Source: Desulfobacteraceae bacterium
Lineage (GTDB): Bacteria; Desulfobacterota; DSM-4660; Desulfatiglandales; Desulfatiglandaceae
Reading direction: 5' to 3'
Assembly (NCBI GenBank): GCA_030642205.1
Contig: DAOWOF010000014.1
Coordinates: forward strand, 1-19,877
DNA length: 19,877 nucleotides
Position 1 is the stretch's first letter; the number at the start of each line of letters is the position of its first letter. The notes beneath the pieces were generated by a model that did no database searches, had not been told where the DNA came from, and worked only from the letters and a program-made list of their open reading frames with translations. Shown piece after piece: positions 5,483 through 14,600 of the stretch. The position numbers and the translations under genes were made by a program.

Positions 5483-7809
5483 TTATTCTCTCCGTTCTGA
5501 TCCGGCATCTTATGGGTGGGAAGCACTCTGGGAGTAATGAAGATCAAGAGTTCTGTCTTGCTCTTTAACAGAGATTTGGCCCGAAAGAGTTTACCAAGGA
5601 CAGGGATATCTTTTAACCAGGGAACGCCACTTATATCTTCAGAATTATTTTCAGTATAAATTCCGCCTATAACAATTGTTTCACCGCTTTTGACCATCAT
5701 CTTTGTCTTGATATTCTTCCCTCTTTTGGATGATACGCCTGAAACGGCCTCATCTTTGACATCTATTATCAGGTTTACGAAATTATTTATGCTGACAGAG
5801 GGGGTTACAACAAGAGATAAGTCGGCCGATACTTCCTTTGCCTCAACATTTTCAGCAGCGGGTAAATAAAAGGTTGTTCCCCTGCTGATGGTGGCTGGTT
5901 CTCCGTTGGTGGCAATAACCTTTGGGGCCGAAATTATCTTCACTTTGCCTTCGGATTCGGCCAGGGCCAGGGAGGCGTCAAGTGTGAGGGCTCCTAATCC
6001 GCTGGAGGTGAGCTTGGCAAATGTGACTCCGATATTAGATATCCAGTTTTCAGGGCTATTGGTGGAGAAGGATCCTCCGTAGACACGTTGTCCAGGCAAT
6101 TCAAAATCAGTGGCTTCAGGCGGAAGAGTGATGTCAGCATATTTATGTGCTCTCCAGCCTGCTGTTTCAGAGTCCCACTTAATTCCAAGGTTTCGGCTGA
6201 AACTGGTGGATGCCTCTACAATCCGGGCCTCAATCATGGTCTGTTTTGCGGGATTATCAAATTCTTTCCTTATATTAAGGGCTTTCTGGATTTTTTCCTT
6301 AATATCCGTAAAAACAATGGTGTTATTGCGTTCGTCAACCTCAATCCTTGCATCAGGCCTAATTTCATGAGGACTCATAATGCTTTGAATTAGCTTTTTC
6401 ATATCATTAGCAGCATCAGCAAATTCAAAGTGGATATATTCAGTCATTACAGGTTCAAGTTCTAATCTCCTTTTCTTTTGGTCCAGGATATTGTTCATCT
6501 CCTCAAGATCTTCTACTTTCTTCTTTTTGATTTCTGCAAACCTTGTTATAGGAGCTATCCATATAACGCCATTCTCTTCTTTTTTGCCTAAATTATTATT
6601 TTCCAGAAGCAGATCCAGGGCCTGCTCCCAGGGAACATCTTTAAGCCTCATGGTAACTATGCCTCTTACCTCTGGTCCCCATATAATATTCAGGTTGCTG
6701 ATTTCAGCTATTAATCTCAGGATATTGGTTACTTCGGCATTCATAAAGTCAAGGGTCATGTTTGGGCCACGGTATTTGCTGCATTTAATATCAAATATTT
6801 CCTGATCTCCTAATTTGTTGACCGGGGTATTTATTGATGGATCAGCAGCATTGCCGGATTTTATCTGATCGACTGTTTTTTTATCTGTTTTGATTCCTGA
6901 TGGCAAACCAGAGGCCTTGGCAGCAGCCTTTTGGGTCTCGGTCTCCTGTATCTCAAGAGGAACCAGTGTTTTTATCGGCGGCTTGATTTGTGTGGCGCCA
7001 AAATCCAGTCTGATTTCATTTTCCTTCTGGTCAAAATGAAAGGGGACTGCTTCCCTTAGATAAATTGCAAGAGTCAGATCTTTGGCCCTGGAAGATTTCA
7101 CAGGTTTGACCTGATCAAGGGCGCCTTTAAAATGAGAGCTGTCCATATGTCTTAAAAGGAGAGGAGGAATTGAGGTATCTTCCAGTTTAAGAAACAGTAT
7201 TTTTGGGCCTTTGCGGTCAAGGTGATAGGGTATTTTTTTATCAGTGGTAATGGTCAACCTGGATCTGCCATGGTTTAACATGTTAAAATCAATGCCCAGT
7301 ACCTGATTTTTTATTGATCCTGAGGGTTTAAAAAAGATTCTTGGCTGAGCGGGTGTAATATCCGCTGACTCTTCTGTTGGGCTTAAAAGAGTCAGCACGA
7401 TTATATTATCCCTTGTTGTTATACTATAATCATTGGCCTTGTCCAGACCCACTATCATGCGTGTTGTTTCATGACCCTGGCCTTTTTTCAGCTCTATTCC
7501 GGTTATTTTCCTGTCATTCACAGATGTAAACTTGGGAATCCTGCCAGTCATGGCAGCCTTTATATCTACTATAACACGTGGAGGATCAACCAGTTTAAAG
7601 GCAGTATATCGAGGCGCTTTGTCACTCATGACCTCAATTATAGTACTTGAACCAAGGGAATTGACTTTAAGATCCTCAATACAGGCAGGCGCGGATTTAT
7701 CGGGAACCTGCCCCCTGGTGGCACAGCCCTGGGTAATCAAGGATGCCAGACCAAAAAATATCGGTAAAAATAACAGGAATAGATTGAACTTGTTTTTTTG
7801 GGGGGACAT
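5467..7809 (-). CDS. pilQ: Type IV pilus secretin PilQ
   Basis: Forms the multimeric outer-membrane channel through which the pilus exits. Numbered from the chosen start, the 780 residues contain a signal segment (about 8-27, ending ITQGC), two AMIN-type beta domains (about 50-145 and 155-275), a Pro/Lys/Thr-rich linker, an STN/N0 domain (about 345-425, RGPNMTLDFMNAEVTNILRL), an N1 domain (about 455-525) and the secretin core with its signature VPWLKDIPVLGKLFR and C-terminal LLIFITPRVL. An upstream in-frame ATG at 7860 would add 17 residues and overlap the pilP stop by one base (TAATG), but it has no ribosome binding site and pushes the signal peptide inward; the start at 7809 has AGGAG nine bases upstream. 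The lipobox before C29 is imperfect, so lipidation is uncertain. Confidence 0.93.
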   Translation of the reverse strand: MSPQKNKFNLFLLFLPIFFGLASLITQGCATRGQVPDKSAPACIEDLKVNSLGSSTIIEVMSDKAPRYTAFKLVDPPRVIVDIKAAMTGRIPKFTSVNDRKITGIELKKGQGHETTRMIVGLDKANDYSITTRDNIIVLTLLSPTEESADITPAQPRIFFKPSGSIKNQVLGIDFNMLNHGRSRLTITTDKKIPYHLDRKGPKILFLKLEDTSIPPLLLRHMDSSHFKGALDQVKPVKSSRAKDLTLAIYLREAVPFHFDQKENEIRLDFGATQIKPPIKTLVPLEIQETETQKAAAKASGLPSGIKTDKKTVDQIKSGNAADPSINTPVNKLGDQEIFDIKCSKYRGPNMTLDFMNAEVTNILRLIAEISNLNIIWGPEVRGIVTMRLKDVPWEQALDLLLENNNLGKKEENGVIWIAPITRFAEIKKKKVEDLEEMNNILDQKKRRLELEPVMTEYIHFEFADAANDMKKLIQSIMSPHEIRPDARIEVDERNNTIVFTDIKEKIQKALNIRKEFDNPAKQTMIEARIVEASTSFSRNLGIKWDSETAGWRAHKYADITLPPEATDFELPGQRVYGGSFSTNSPENWISNIGVTFAKLTSSGLGALTLDASLALAESEGKVKIISAPKVIATNGEPATISRGTTFYLPAAENVEAKEVSADLSLVVTPSVSINNFVNLIIDVKDEAVSGVSSKRGKNIKTKMMVKSGETIVIGGIYTENNSEDISGVPWLKDIPVLGKLFRAKSLLKSKTELLIFITPRVLPTHKMPDQNGENKCLKN

Positions 7810-7859
7810 GAATTTTTTCTCCTGAAAACTGGTGAAAATATCATCCTTTGTTGAGACCA

Positions 7860-8381
7860 TTATTTAATGGAGTATATTTTTTTGCTGACATTCTTGTTTT
7901 TTTCCCGGATGATTACTTCGCTGTCTTTTATTTCGTGAACAATCCCTTCATTGATTCCGATAAAAGTCCCTTTTTTTATAACATAACCAATACCCTTGGC
8001 ATCTCTTACCATGGCCCAGTTTCCTTTGCCGCCCACGATAGTGGCAATTAAATCGAGCTGTGAAAGGTCAAGTGTTTCAAGATATGTCCGGGGCTTTCTC
8101 TTCCTCTTTTCCTCCACTGATTCCTGTTCAGCTATAAAGGATCTGAATGGATCTGTTTTCCCTCTGGGATCATATATATAGGGTTGGTTAAAATTCTTGT
8201 TCGCAAGGATTTTAACCTTTTTCCGGACATCATGTTTTAATAGACTTTTTTTACCTTTTGGGCCTTTATATATAAGATCAAAGGAGAACCCAATACCACA
8301 GAACAACAGGGATATGACTATCAGGAAAAATCCTGCTGCAGGATAAATGAACTTATTTTTTCTTTTTCTTTTTAACATCAT
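7860..8381 (-). CDS. pilP: Type IV pilus inner-membrane assembly protein PilP
   Basis: Periplasmic link between the PilN/PilO complex and PilQ. The 173 residues have a basic start (MMLKRKRKNK), a hydrophobic segment (about 13-34), a flexible linker with YDPRGKTDPF (about 70-79), and the compact C-terminal PilP beta domain with LETLDLSQLDLIATIVGG (101-118) and NWAMVRDAKGIGYVIKKGTF. No good lipobox is visible (C28 follows Leu-Leu-Phe), so unlike the classic PilP lipoprotein this one may be anchored by an uncleaved helix. The start overlaps pilO by 29 bases, with AGGGAAGG directly upstream. A second ATG follows immediately, so the true first residue may be one codon later. Confidence 0.9.
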   Translation of the reverse strand: MMLKRKRKNKFIYPAAGFFLIVISLLFCGIGFSFDLIYKGPKGKKSLLKHDVRKKVKILANKNFNQPYIYDPRGKTDPFRSFIAEQESVEEKRKRKPRTYLETLDLSQLDLIATIVGGKGNWAMVRDAKGIGYVIKKGTFIGINEGIVHEIKDSEVIIREKNKNVSKKIYSIK

Positions 8382-8949
8382 CCTTCCCTTTAAACCTGTA
8401 TGTCACAGCTTCGCATTTTGTGATCAAATCAGTGGAACGAAGCTTGAGAGGCTTCATGGAGACATTATTAATATTTACAATCCTTTCCATACGTCCAACC
8501 TTGTCAAAAAAAGCTGCCACATTATGGAAGGGCCCGCTAACCTCTATGGATACTGGGAGCTCGTAATAAAAATTTTTGGCGCGTTCTTTTCCGGGGCTGA
8601 ATAGCCTGAATACCAGCTTGGAATCACTTCCCAGCTGAGTGATGCTTCTGAGGAGAGAGGGGATCTCTTTTTTATCAGGCAGAAGCTTGAGCGCCTTTTT
8701 GAATTCTTCGTCAACACTGGCTTTTTTCGCCTTGAATTGATCCAGTTTTTTTGCCTTTAATTTGGCTTTGGCAATTTTTCTGTCCAGACTGGCAATCTCT
8801 TCTCCTGTTTTTTGAATTACCACCCTTGTGGGCTGAAAACTAAGAAAGAAAAAGGCTGTGCCAAGCGCTAGCAAGGTTCCGGTAAAAATTGCGATCCGAA
8901 CCGGCATCTTTAATTCTTCTATTTGATTGAAAAAAGCATTTTCTGCCAT
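8353..8949 (-). CDS. pilO: Type IV pilus inner-membrane protein PilO
   Basis: Pairs with PilN to form the alignment platform between the cytoplasmic motor and the PilP/PilQ gate. The 198 residues contain a short cytoplasmic part, one membrane helix (about 16-37), a periplasmic Lys-rich coiled coil (about 45-90) and the C-terminal ferredoxin-like PilO domain (LPDKKEIPSLLRSITQLG, then LPVSIEVSGPFHNVAAFFDK). The protein ends in six lysines encoded by an A-rich tract that overlaps the pilP start codon region by 29 bases. It begins 20 bases after the pilN stop. The polybasic end faces the periplasm and is unusual compared with family members I recall. Confidence 0.92.
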   Translation of the reverse strand: MAENAFFNQIEELKMPVRIAIFTGTLLALGTAFFFLSFQPTRVVIQKTGEEIASLDRKIAKAKLKAKKLDQFKAKKASVDEEFKKALKLLPDKKEIPSLLRSITQLGSDSKLVFRLFSPGKERAKNFYYELPVSIEVSGPFHNVAAFFDKVGRMERIVNINNVSMKPLKLRSTDLITKCEAVTYRFKGKDDVKKKKKK

Positions 8950-8969
8950 TTATTCTTTTCCCTTGTGCC

Positions 8970-9572
8970 TTATCTCTTTCTTTTTCTACCTTTTCTTTTA
9001 GGCTTGACTTTTGGCTTGGCTTTAAATGAATAGGTCTTGCAGGTTAATATAAACTGACTGCCTCTCAATTTCTGTTTCTTAATAAATTGAAGTTTGGCGC
9101 TTTTGAGGTCCACGGACCTGATATGTTCCGAATTTTCAAGATTAGTCATAAAGAGAGCGACTGTATCATTATCCATGGCCGTGCCATTCAAGGTAAGAAT
9201 CCCATTTTTTTCTGAAAGTGAATTCAGCCACAGCCTGTTTACAGGAACAGCCATGGAGAGTTCTTCCAGTAAAAGCACAGGGCCGGTCTTGTTTTTTTCC
9301 AGCCTTTTTATGATGTCGAGTTTGTTCTTTATTACCTTTCTTTTTTTCTTTAGCCTGTCAATTTGCTTGATAGTTTTTTCATAGACTTTGAATTCCGCGG
9401 TTTTTATAATATGCTCGTTTTTTAAAGCTGACAGGGCGCTTCGATTATTCCACCAGAGATACCCAATGACCAATAGAAGAAGAATTACAGAGAGCATGAA
9501 TATGCTGATTTGTCTCCTGATATTTTCTTTTCTTCGAGCAGCCCGAAAGGGCAGGAGATTAATTTTTATCAT
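8970..9572 (-). CDS. pilN: Type IV pilus assembly protein PilN
   Basis: The 200 residues begin MIKINLLPFR, which carries the conserved INLLP motif known to bind a groove on PilM. One membrane helix (about 24-42) is followed by a charged coiled coil (about 45-95) and a ferredoxin-like periplasmic domain with RLWLNSLSEKNGILTLNGTA (118-137). The last 20 residues are almost all Lys, Arg and Pro (KPKVKPKRKGRKRKR), an unusual basic tail predicted to lie in the periplasm. The ATG overlaps the pilM stop in an ATGA arrangement, so translation is probably coupled, which suits the 1:1 PilM-PilN complex. Confidence 0.92.
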   Translation of the reverse strand: MIKINLLPFRAARRKENIRRQISIFMLSVILLLLVIGYLWWNNRSALSALKNEHIIKTAEFKVYEKTIKQIDRLKKKRKVIKNKLDIIKRLEKNKTGPVLLLEELSMAVPVNRLWLNSLSEKNGILTLNGTAMDNDTVALFMTNLENSEHIRSVDLKSAKLQFIKKQKLRGSQFILTCKTYSFKAKPKVKPKRKGRKRKR

Positions 9573-10666
9573 TTGTCACCAATGCTTCTCAAGGCAAGCC
9601 CCACTGCTACGCCTGCCTGAGAGGCCATCTCTTTTAGATATTTGGGATCAATATGCTTTTCGTCAATAATAAGATTTTCAAAGGGGTTTAATTCTTCTAC
9701 CGGTATCTCTGTCTCCAGCTGCAGATATTCCTTGAACCCGGGCAGCTTGCTTGCGCCTCCGCTTATAAAAATCTTTGTTATGTTTTCCTCTACATAGTTG
9801 CTCATAACAAAATCCAGTGCCCTCTTGATTTCCAGGGTCCATTCTGACGCCACAGTTGTAAATATTTTTTCAAAGGCTTTTTTCCTGTTGCCTAATTCGA
9901 TGCCTCCCAATTTCAACATTTCAGCTTCTTTGTAGCTGATATCAAACTCGGACATAATTGCCTCAGTAATCTGGAAGCCTCCAAACGAGGAGTCCCTGGC
10001 AAAGAGGGATATGCCATTCCTGATGGCGTTTATACCCAGCTCCTCTGCCCCTATATTAACTATGGCATAGCAGCCTTCTTCCTCATGATTACCCGCTTCA
10101 AAGGCATTTTGAAGGGCAAAGGCGTCCACATCAAGCACCATTGGAGAAAGGCCCGCAACCTGGGTTAAAGTAACATATTCGTCAATGATGTCCTTCTTGG
10201 CAGCTACCAGCATAACGTCCATATTTTTATCTGCAGAAGATCCATCTTTTTCCTCATCCATCCGGGACGGGGCGTTTTCAGGTTCTATTGAAAGAATATC
10301 ATAATCAAGATTTACTTCGCTTATATCAAAGGGGATATACTGTTCGGCTTCATCCTGAATCGTGGATTCAAGTTCGGAAGCCTCCTTGCTGGTAACCGTG
10401 ATTTTTTTTACAATTACAGAAAAACCGGAGATAGATGTGGCTATATTGCGATTTTTTATCTTTAGATTTTTGATCAGTTTTTCAATAGCATGGCCAATGC
10501 TTTCAATTTCCTTAAAAACACCTTCCACAATTGCATCCGGTGGCAGTTCAATTATTCCAAAATTTTTAAGGACTCGTCCCTTTTTGGAATCATCTATTTC
10601 AACAATCTTGATAGAGTGGGAGCCAATGTCTAATCCAATTAATTGATTTTTTGGAGAAATGGGCAT
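9569..10666 (-). CDS. pilM: Type IV pilus actin-like ATPase PilM
   Basis: Cytoplasmic actin/FtsA-fold protein that binds the PilN N-terminus and connects the motor to the alignment complex. The 365 residues show the phosphate-1 motif IGLDIGSHSIKIVEI (10-24), the insertion region with EQYIPFDISEVNLDYDIL (about 108-125), CYAIVNIGAEE as phosphate-2, and the adenosine motif IFISGGASKLPGF near residue 300. Length is normal for PilM. It is the first gene of the pilM-N-O-P-Q-TPR operon. Its ribosome binding site is weak (AAGG, 14 bases away). The stop overlaps pilN by four bases. The leader upstream contains several small inverted repeats. Confidence 0.94.
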   Translation of the reverse strand: MPISPKNQLIGLDIGSHSIKIVEIDDSKKGRVLKNFGIIELPPDAIVEGVFKEIESIGHAIEKLIKNLKIKNRNIATSISGFSVIVKKITVTSKEASELESTIQDEAEQYIPFDISEVNLDYDILSIEPENAPSRMDEEKDGSSADKNMDVMLVAAKKDIIDEYVTLTQVAGLSPMVLDVDAFALQNAFEAGNHEEEGCYAIVNIGAEELGINAIRNGISLFARDSSFGGFQITEAIMSEFDISYKEAEMLKLGGIELGNRKKAFEKIFTTVASEWTLEIKRALDFVMSNYVEENITKIFISGGASKLPGFKEYLQLETEIPVEELNPFENLIIDEKHIDPKYLKEMASQAGVAVGLALRSIGDK

Positions 10667-10873
10667 AATATCAGTTTAATCCTTAAGGGAAAAAATTGCC
10701 TTTCTGGCAAGTCTTTCATTACTCATCAGGAATCATTTCCTGGTCTTTTTAACCGCCTTCTTAATCATTAGCCCCATGTTCTCTATTAATAGAGCATGAA
10801 GGTATCCGAAGTCTGATTAAAGATTAGTGCATCTTTTGTACCAAAATAATAATTAATAGATTAAAGATCTGAA

Positions 10874-10889
10874 TAGCGCCTGAACGAAA
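10874..10889 (+). repeat. 16-base repeat arm TAGCGCCTGAACGAAA
   Basis: Identical over 16 bases to positions 19015-19030, where it forms the outer arm of a long palindrome. Here it is a lone arm 100 bases upstream of the lepB start. An exact 16-mer repeated in non-coding DNA of a 20-kb window is unlikely by chance. Confidence 0.6.
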
Positions 10890-10976
10890 GGGGAGGTTTT
10901 CATAATTTGATTGAATAATGGTAAAAATTTCTTTACAAGTATTGTCTTTAAATCTTAGACTAAAAAATTCTTTATC

Positions 10977-10982
10977 AGGAGG
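10977..10982 (+). promoter_or_regulatory. Ribosome binding site deciding the GTG start of lepB
   Basis: AGGAGG five bases before the GTG at 10988. It is a consensus-strength site and supports use of GTG. Confidence 0.8.
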
Positions 10983-10987
10983 TTTTA

Positions 10988-11605
10988 GTGACTTTTAGAA
11001 AATCAAGGAAAAACAAGAAGAAGAAAAGTATCCTGCGTGAGTATACGGAAGCAATTATTATTGCAATTCTGCTGGCCCTTTTTATTCGCACGTTTATTGT
11101 CCAGGCCTTTAAAATACCATCAGGATCCATGATTCCCACCTTATTGGTGGGTGACCATATAATCGTTAATAAATTCATCTATGGGGTCAAAATGCCTTTT
11201 ATCAACAAGACCCTTATCCCTGTCAGTAGTCCCAAACGTAATGATGTTATTGTTTTTATCTATCCTGTGGATCACAGCAAAGATTTTATTAAACGCGCTA
11301 TTGGCATGCCCGGCGATCGTATCAGGATTATTGGTCAGGAGATATATATCAATGACAAACTTTTTGATGATCAATACGGCATGTATGATAATAACATGAA
11401 AACCATGTCTCTTGAGTCCAATAAGCAAATGTTTACATCCATCACTGTTCCTGAGAATCATCTATTTGTAATGGGAGATAATCGGGATCATAGTTATGAC
11501 AGCCGGTTCTGGGGATTTGTACCTTTGGAATATGTAAAAGGTAAAGCCATGATTGTTTATTGGTCCTGGCCCCATTGGAAGAGGTTTATAAACCTGATCC
11601 GTTAG
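10988..11605 (+). CDS. lepB: Signal peptidase I
   Basis: Membrane-bound serine/lysine protease that cleaves signal peptides of exported proteins. The 205 residues contain a basic start (RKSRKNKKKK), a single membrane helix (about 21-40, AIIIAILLALFIRTFIVQAF), box B with the catalytic serine (IPSGSMIPTLLVGD, S47), box D with the catalytic lysine (DFIKRAIGMPGDRI, K102) and box E GDNRDHSYDSRFWGFVP (163-179). It starts with GTG. The length is typical of the compact one-helix form. It is divergent from the pil operon and lies 74 bases upstream of nifJ on the same strand. SPase I does not process type IV prepilins (that is PilD), so its position beside pil genes need not be functional. Confidence 0.95.
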   Translation: MTFRKSRKNKKKKSILREYTEAIIIAILLALFIRTFIVQAFKIPSGSMIPTLLVGDHIIVNKFIYGVKMPFINKTLIPVSSPKRNDVIVFIYPVDHSKDFIKRAIGMPGDRIRIIGQEIYINDKLFDDQYGMYDNNMKTMSLESNKQMFTSITVPENHLFVMGDNRDHSYDSRFWGFVPLEYVKGKAMIVYWSWPHWKRFINLIR

Positions 11606-11679
11606 CACCTAACCTTATTCGCTTTTTCAATTGATACACCAGGCTCATAATAAAATTTAAAATTAAAGGGAGATTGATC

Positions 11680-14600
11680 ATGAGTTCCAAAACTTTTACC
11701 GTGGAAGGAAATGAAGCGGCTGCTCATGTTGCTTATGCCATGAGTGATATTGCCGCTATCTATCCGATTACGCCCTCCAGCACAATGGGCGAATATTGTG
11801 ATGAATGGGCCGCTTATGGCAGAAAGAATATCTTTGGGCAGGTCTTGGATGTTTCCGAGATGCAATCAGAAGCTGGCGCTGCCGGAGCGGTTCACGGCGC
11901 GCTTTCTGCAGGAGCGCTTTCAACCACTTTTACGGCTTCGCAAGGTCTTCTCTTGATGGTTCCCAATATGTACAAGATCTCCGGAGAAATAATGCCCACT
12001 GTTTTTCACGTATCTGCCCGGGCTATTGCCACCCATGCCCTGTCTATATTTGGAGACCATTCGGATATTAATGCCGTTAAACAAACAGGATTTTCCCTTC
12101 TGGCTTCCTCCTCTGTTCAGGAGGTAATGGACCTGGCTCTTGTAGCTCATTTGGCAAGTATCAGGACAAGCCTGCCCTTTATTCATTTTTTCGACGGTTT
12201 TCGTACTTCAATGGAGATTCAGAAGATTGAGCCCATAGATTATGAGGATATGGCATCCCTGGTGGACTGGGAAGCAATAGATGAATTTCGAAGCAGAGCA
12301 ATGAATCCTGAAAATCCACAACTGAGAGGAACAGCGCAAAATCCTGATATCTTTTTCCAGAATCGGGAAGCTTTGACTCCCTATTATGATAGAATTCCGG
12401 ATATTGTTCAGGAAGAGATGGACAAGGTTGGAAAATTGACCGGCAGACATTATAAGCTGTTTGATTACGTGGGAGATCCTGAGGCGGAGCGGATTATAAT
12501 ATCAATGGCCTCCAGTTGTGATGTTATTGAAGAAACTGTTAATTATTTAAACACCAGGGGTGGAAAGGTTGGTCTTATAAAGATACGTCTCTACCTGCCG
12601 TTTTCCATTGAACATTTCTTCCAAAGCATGCCAGGCTCGGTAAAAAGTATTGCTGTACTGGATCGTATAAAGGCGCCTGGATCTCTGGGTGAACCTCTTT
12701 ATCAGGATGTTATTACAGCCTTTAAGGAGATAGGCGAAACCAGTCCTCCTGTCATCGTAGGAGGGAGATATGGCCTGGGCAGTAAGGATTTCACACCTGC
12801 TATGGTCAAGGCTGTCTTTGACAACCTGCTTTCCATGGCGCCTAAAAATCACTTTACAGTCGGCATCAACGATGATGTAAGCCATACCTCTCTTGAAGTT
12901 GGAGAAGATATCCAGACATCGCCGGAAGGGACTGTCAGGTGTAAATTCTGGGGGCTTGGCGCTGATGGCACTGTAGGCGCGAACAAAAATGCCATAAAGA
13001 TTATCGGTGAAAATACAGATATGTTTGCCCAGGCATATTTTGCCTATGATGCAAAAAAATCAGGCGGCATCACCATATCACATCTACGGTTTTCACCCCA
13101 TTGTATTCAGTCCCCCTATCTTTTGACTACTTCGGACTTTGTTGCCTGTCATAATCCCGCTTTTGTGGATCTATATGATATCCTTGAAGGATTAGCGCCA
13201 GGCGGCGCTTTTTTGTTGAATTCGCCATGGGATCAGGATGAAATGGAAAAGAAACTGCCTGATCATATGAAGAGGACTATTGCTCAAAAAAATATCCGCT
13301 TTTATAATATTGATGGAGTTAAAATTGCCGGTGAAATTGGGCTTGGCGGCCGTATTAATATGATCATGCAGGCCGCTTTTTTTCAGATCTCCGAGGTAAT
13401 TCCACCTGAGGAAGCCTTTAAATATATGAAGCAGGCTATCAAGAAGAGTTATGGAAAAAAAGGCGACAAGATAGTCCAAATGAATTATGCAGCTGTTGAT
13501 AATGCTATTGGAGAACTTAAAAAAATTGAAGCGCCTGAGTCCTGGTTAAGCGCAGGGCATGAGGCCTATGCGGATCGGGATGAGCCTGAATTTGTCAAAA
13601 ATGTAATGCGTCCCATGCTGGCTCAACAGGGTGATAAGCTGCCTGTCAGCGCTATTCCGCCTGACGGGATCTTTCCAACAGGCACCACTTGTTATGAAAA
13701 ACGTGGAGTAGCCGTTAATATCCCTGAATGGCAGCCTGAAAATTGTATCCAGTGTAATCAATGTTCTTTTGTATGTCCTCATGCGGTTATTCGTCCACTC
13801 CTGGCCAGTGAAGAAGATTTACAGGATGCGCCGCAGGATTTTAAAACCGTTGAGGCCAAAGGCAAGGAGTTAAAGGGCTTGCGTTACAGGCTTCAGGTGA
13901 GCCCGCTTGACTGCACCGGATGCGGCAATTGCGTCCAGGTTTGCCCTGCCAAGAAAAAGGCTATTATCATGAAACCGCTGCTTAGCCAAACCGCAATTCA
14001 GGTCCCGAATCATGCTTATTCTGAAACATTGCCGATTCTGGATGACAGGATGCCTGTCACATCGGTCAAGGGAAGCCAGTTTAGATTGCCTCTTTTCGAG
14101 TTCTCAGGAGCCTGCCCGGGATGCGGAGAGACACCCTATATCAAACTGATCACTCAACTCTTTGGTGATCGTATGCTGATCTCCAACGCGACAGGATGTT
14201 CCTCTATCTATGGTGGATCAGCGCCGAGCTGTCCCTACACAGTCAATGAATACGGGCATGGGCCGGCATGGGCCAATTCTCTTTTTGAAGATAACGCGGA
14301 ATATGGTTTTGGCATGGGACTGGGAGTGTCTCAAAGGCGCGATAAGCTGGCTGGAACTATTCTGGACTTACTGGAAAAGAATATCCCTGAAGACCTTAAG
14401 GAGGCCTGCCAGGGCTGGCTGGATAATATTAATGACGGGCAAAAATCAAAGCTTTTTGGACAGAGTATTATTGAGATAATCGATGATATTATAGATGAAG
14501 ACGGTTTGATGGAACCACTTTTTCTGGATATCATAGAGCAGAGTGATTATCTGACCAAGAAATCGATCTGGGTCTTTGGCGGTGATGGCTGGGCCTATGA

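Larger units (their letters stand above)
10667..10987. promoter_or_regulatory. Divergent control region between pilM and lepB (321 bp)
   Basis: The only intergenic space upstream of both the pil operon and lepB, so it should hold both promoters. It carries an AT-rich perfect palindrome CTCTATTAATAGAG (10781-10794), a hairpin CAGGAA-TCAT-TTCCTG (10727-10742), and TTGCC-TTTCT-GGCAA (10696-10710) followed on the minus strand by six Ts just upstream of pilM. It also has one copy of a 16-base repeat arm (10874-10889). TTTACA at 10932 is a possible -35 box for lepB, but no good -10 follows at the right distance. No sigma-54 site was recognised. Operator or attenuator roles are inference. Confidence 0.45.

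Noticed and set aside
8353..8381. Programmed frameshift producing a PilO-PilP fusion at the A-rich overlap
   Set aside because: pilP lies in the +1 frame relative to pilO and has its own start and AGGGAAGG site; the tract does not form a standard -1 slippery heptamer leading into pilP.
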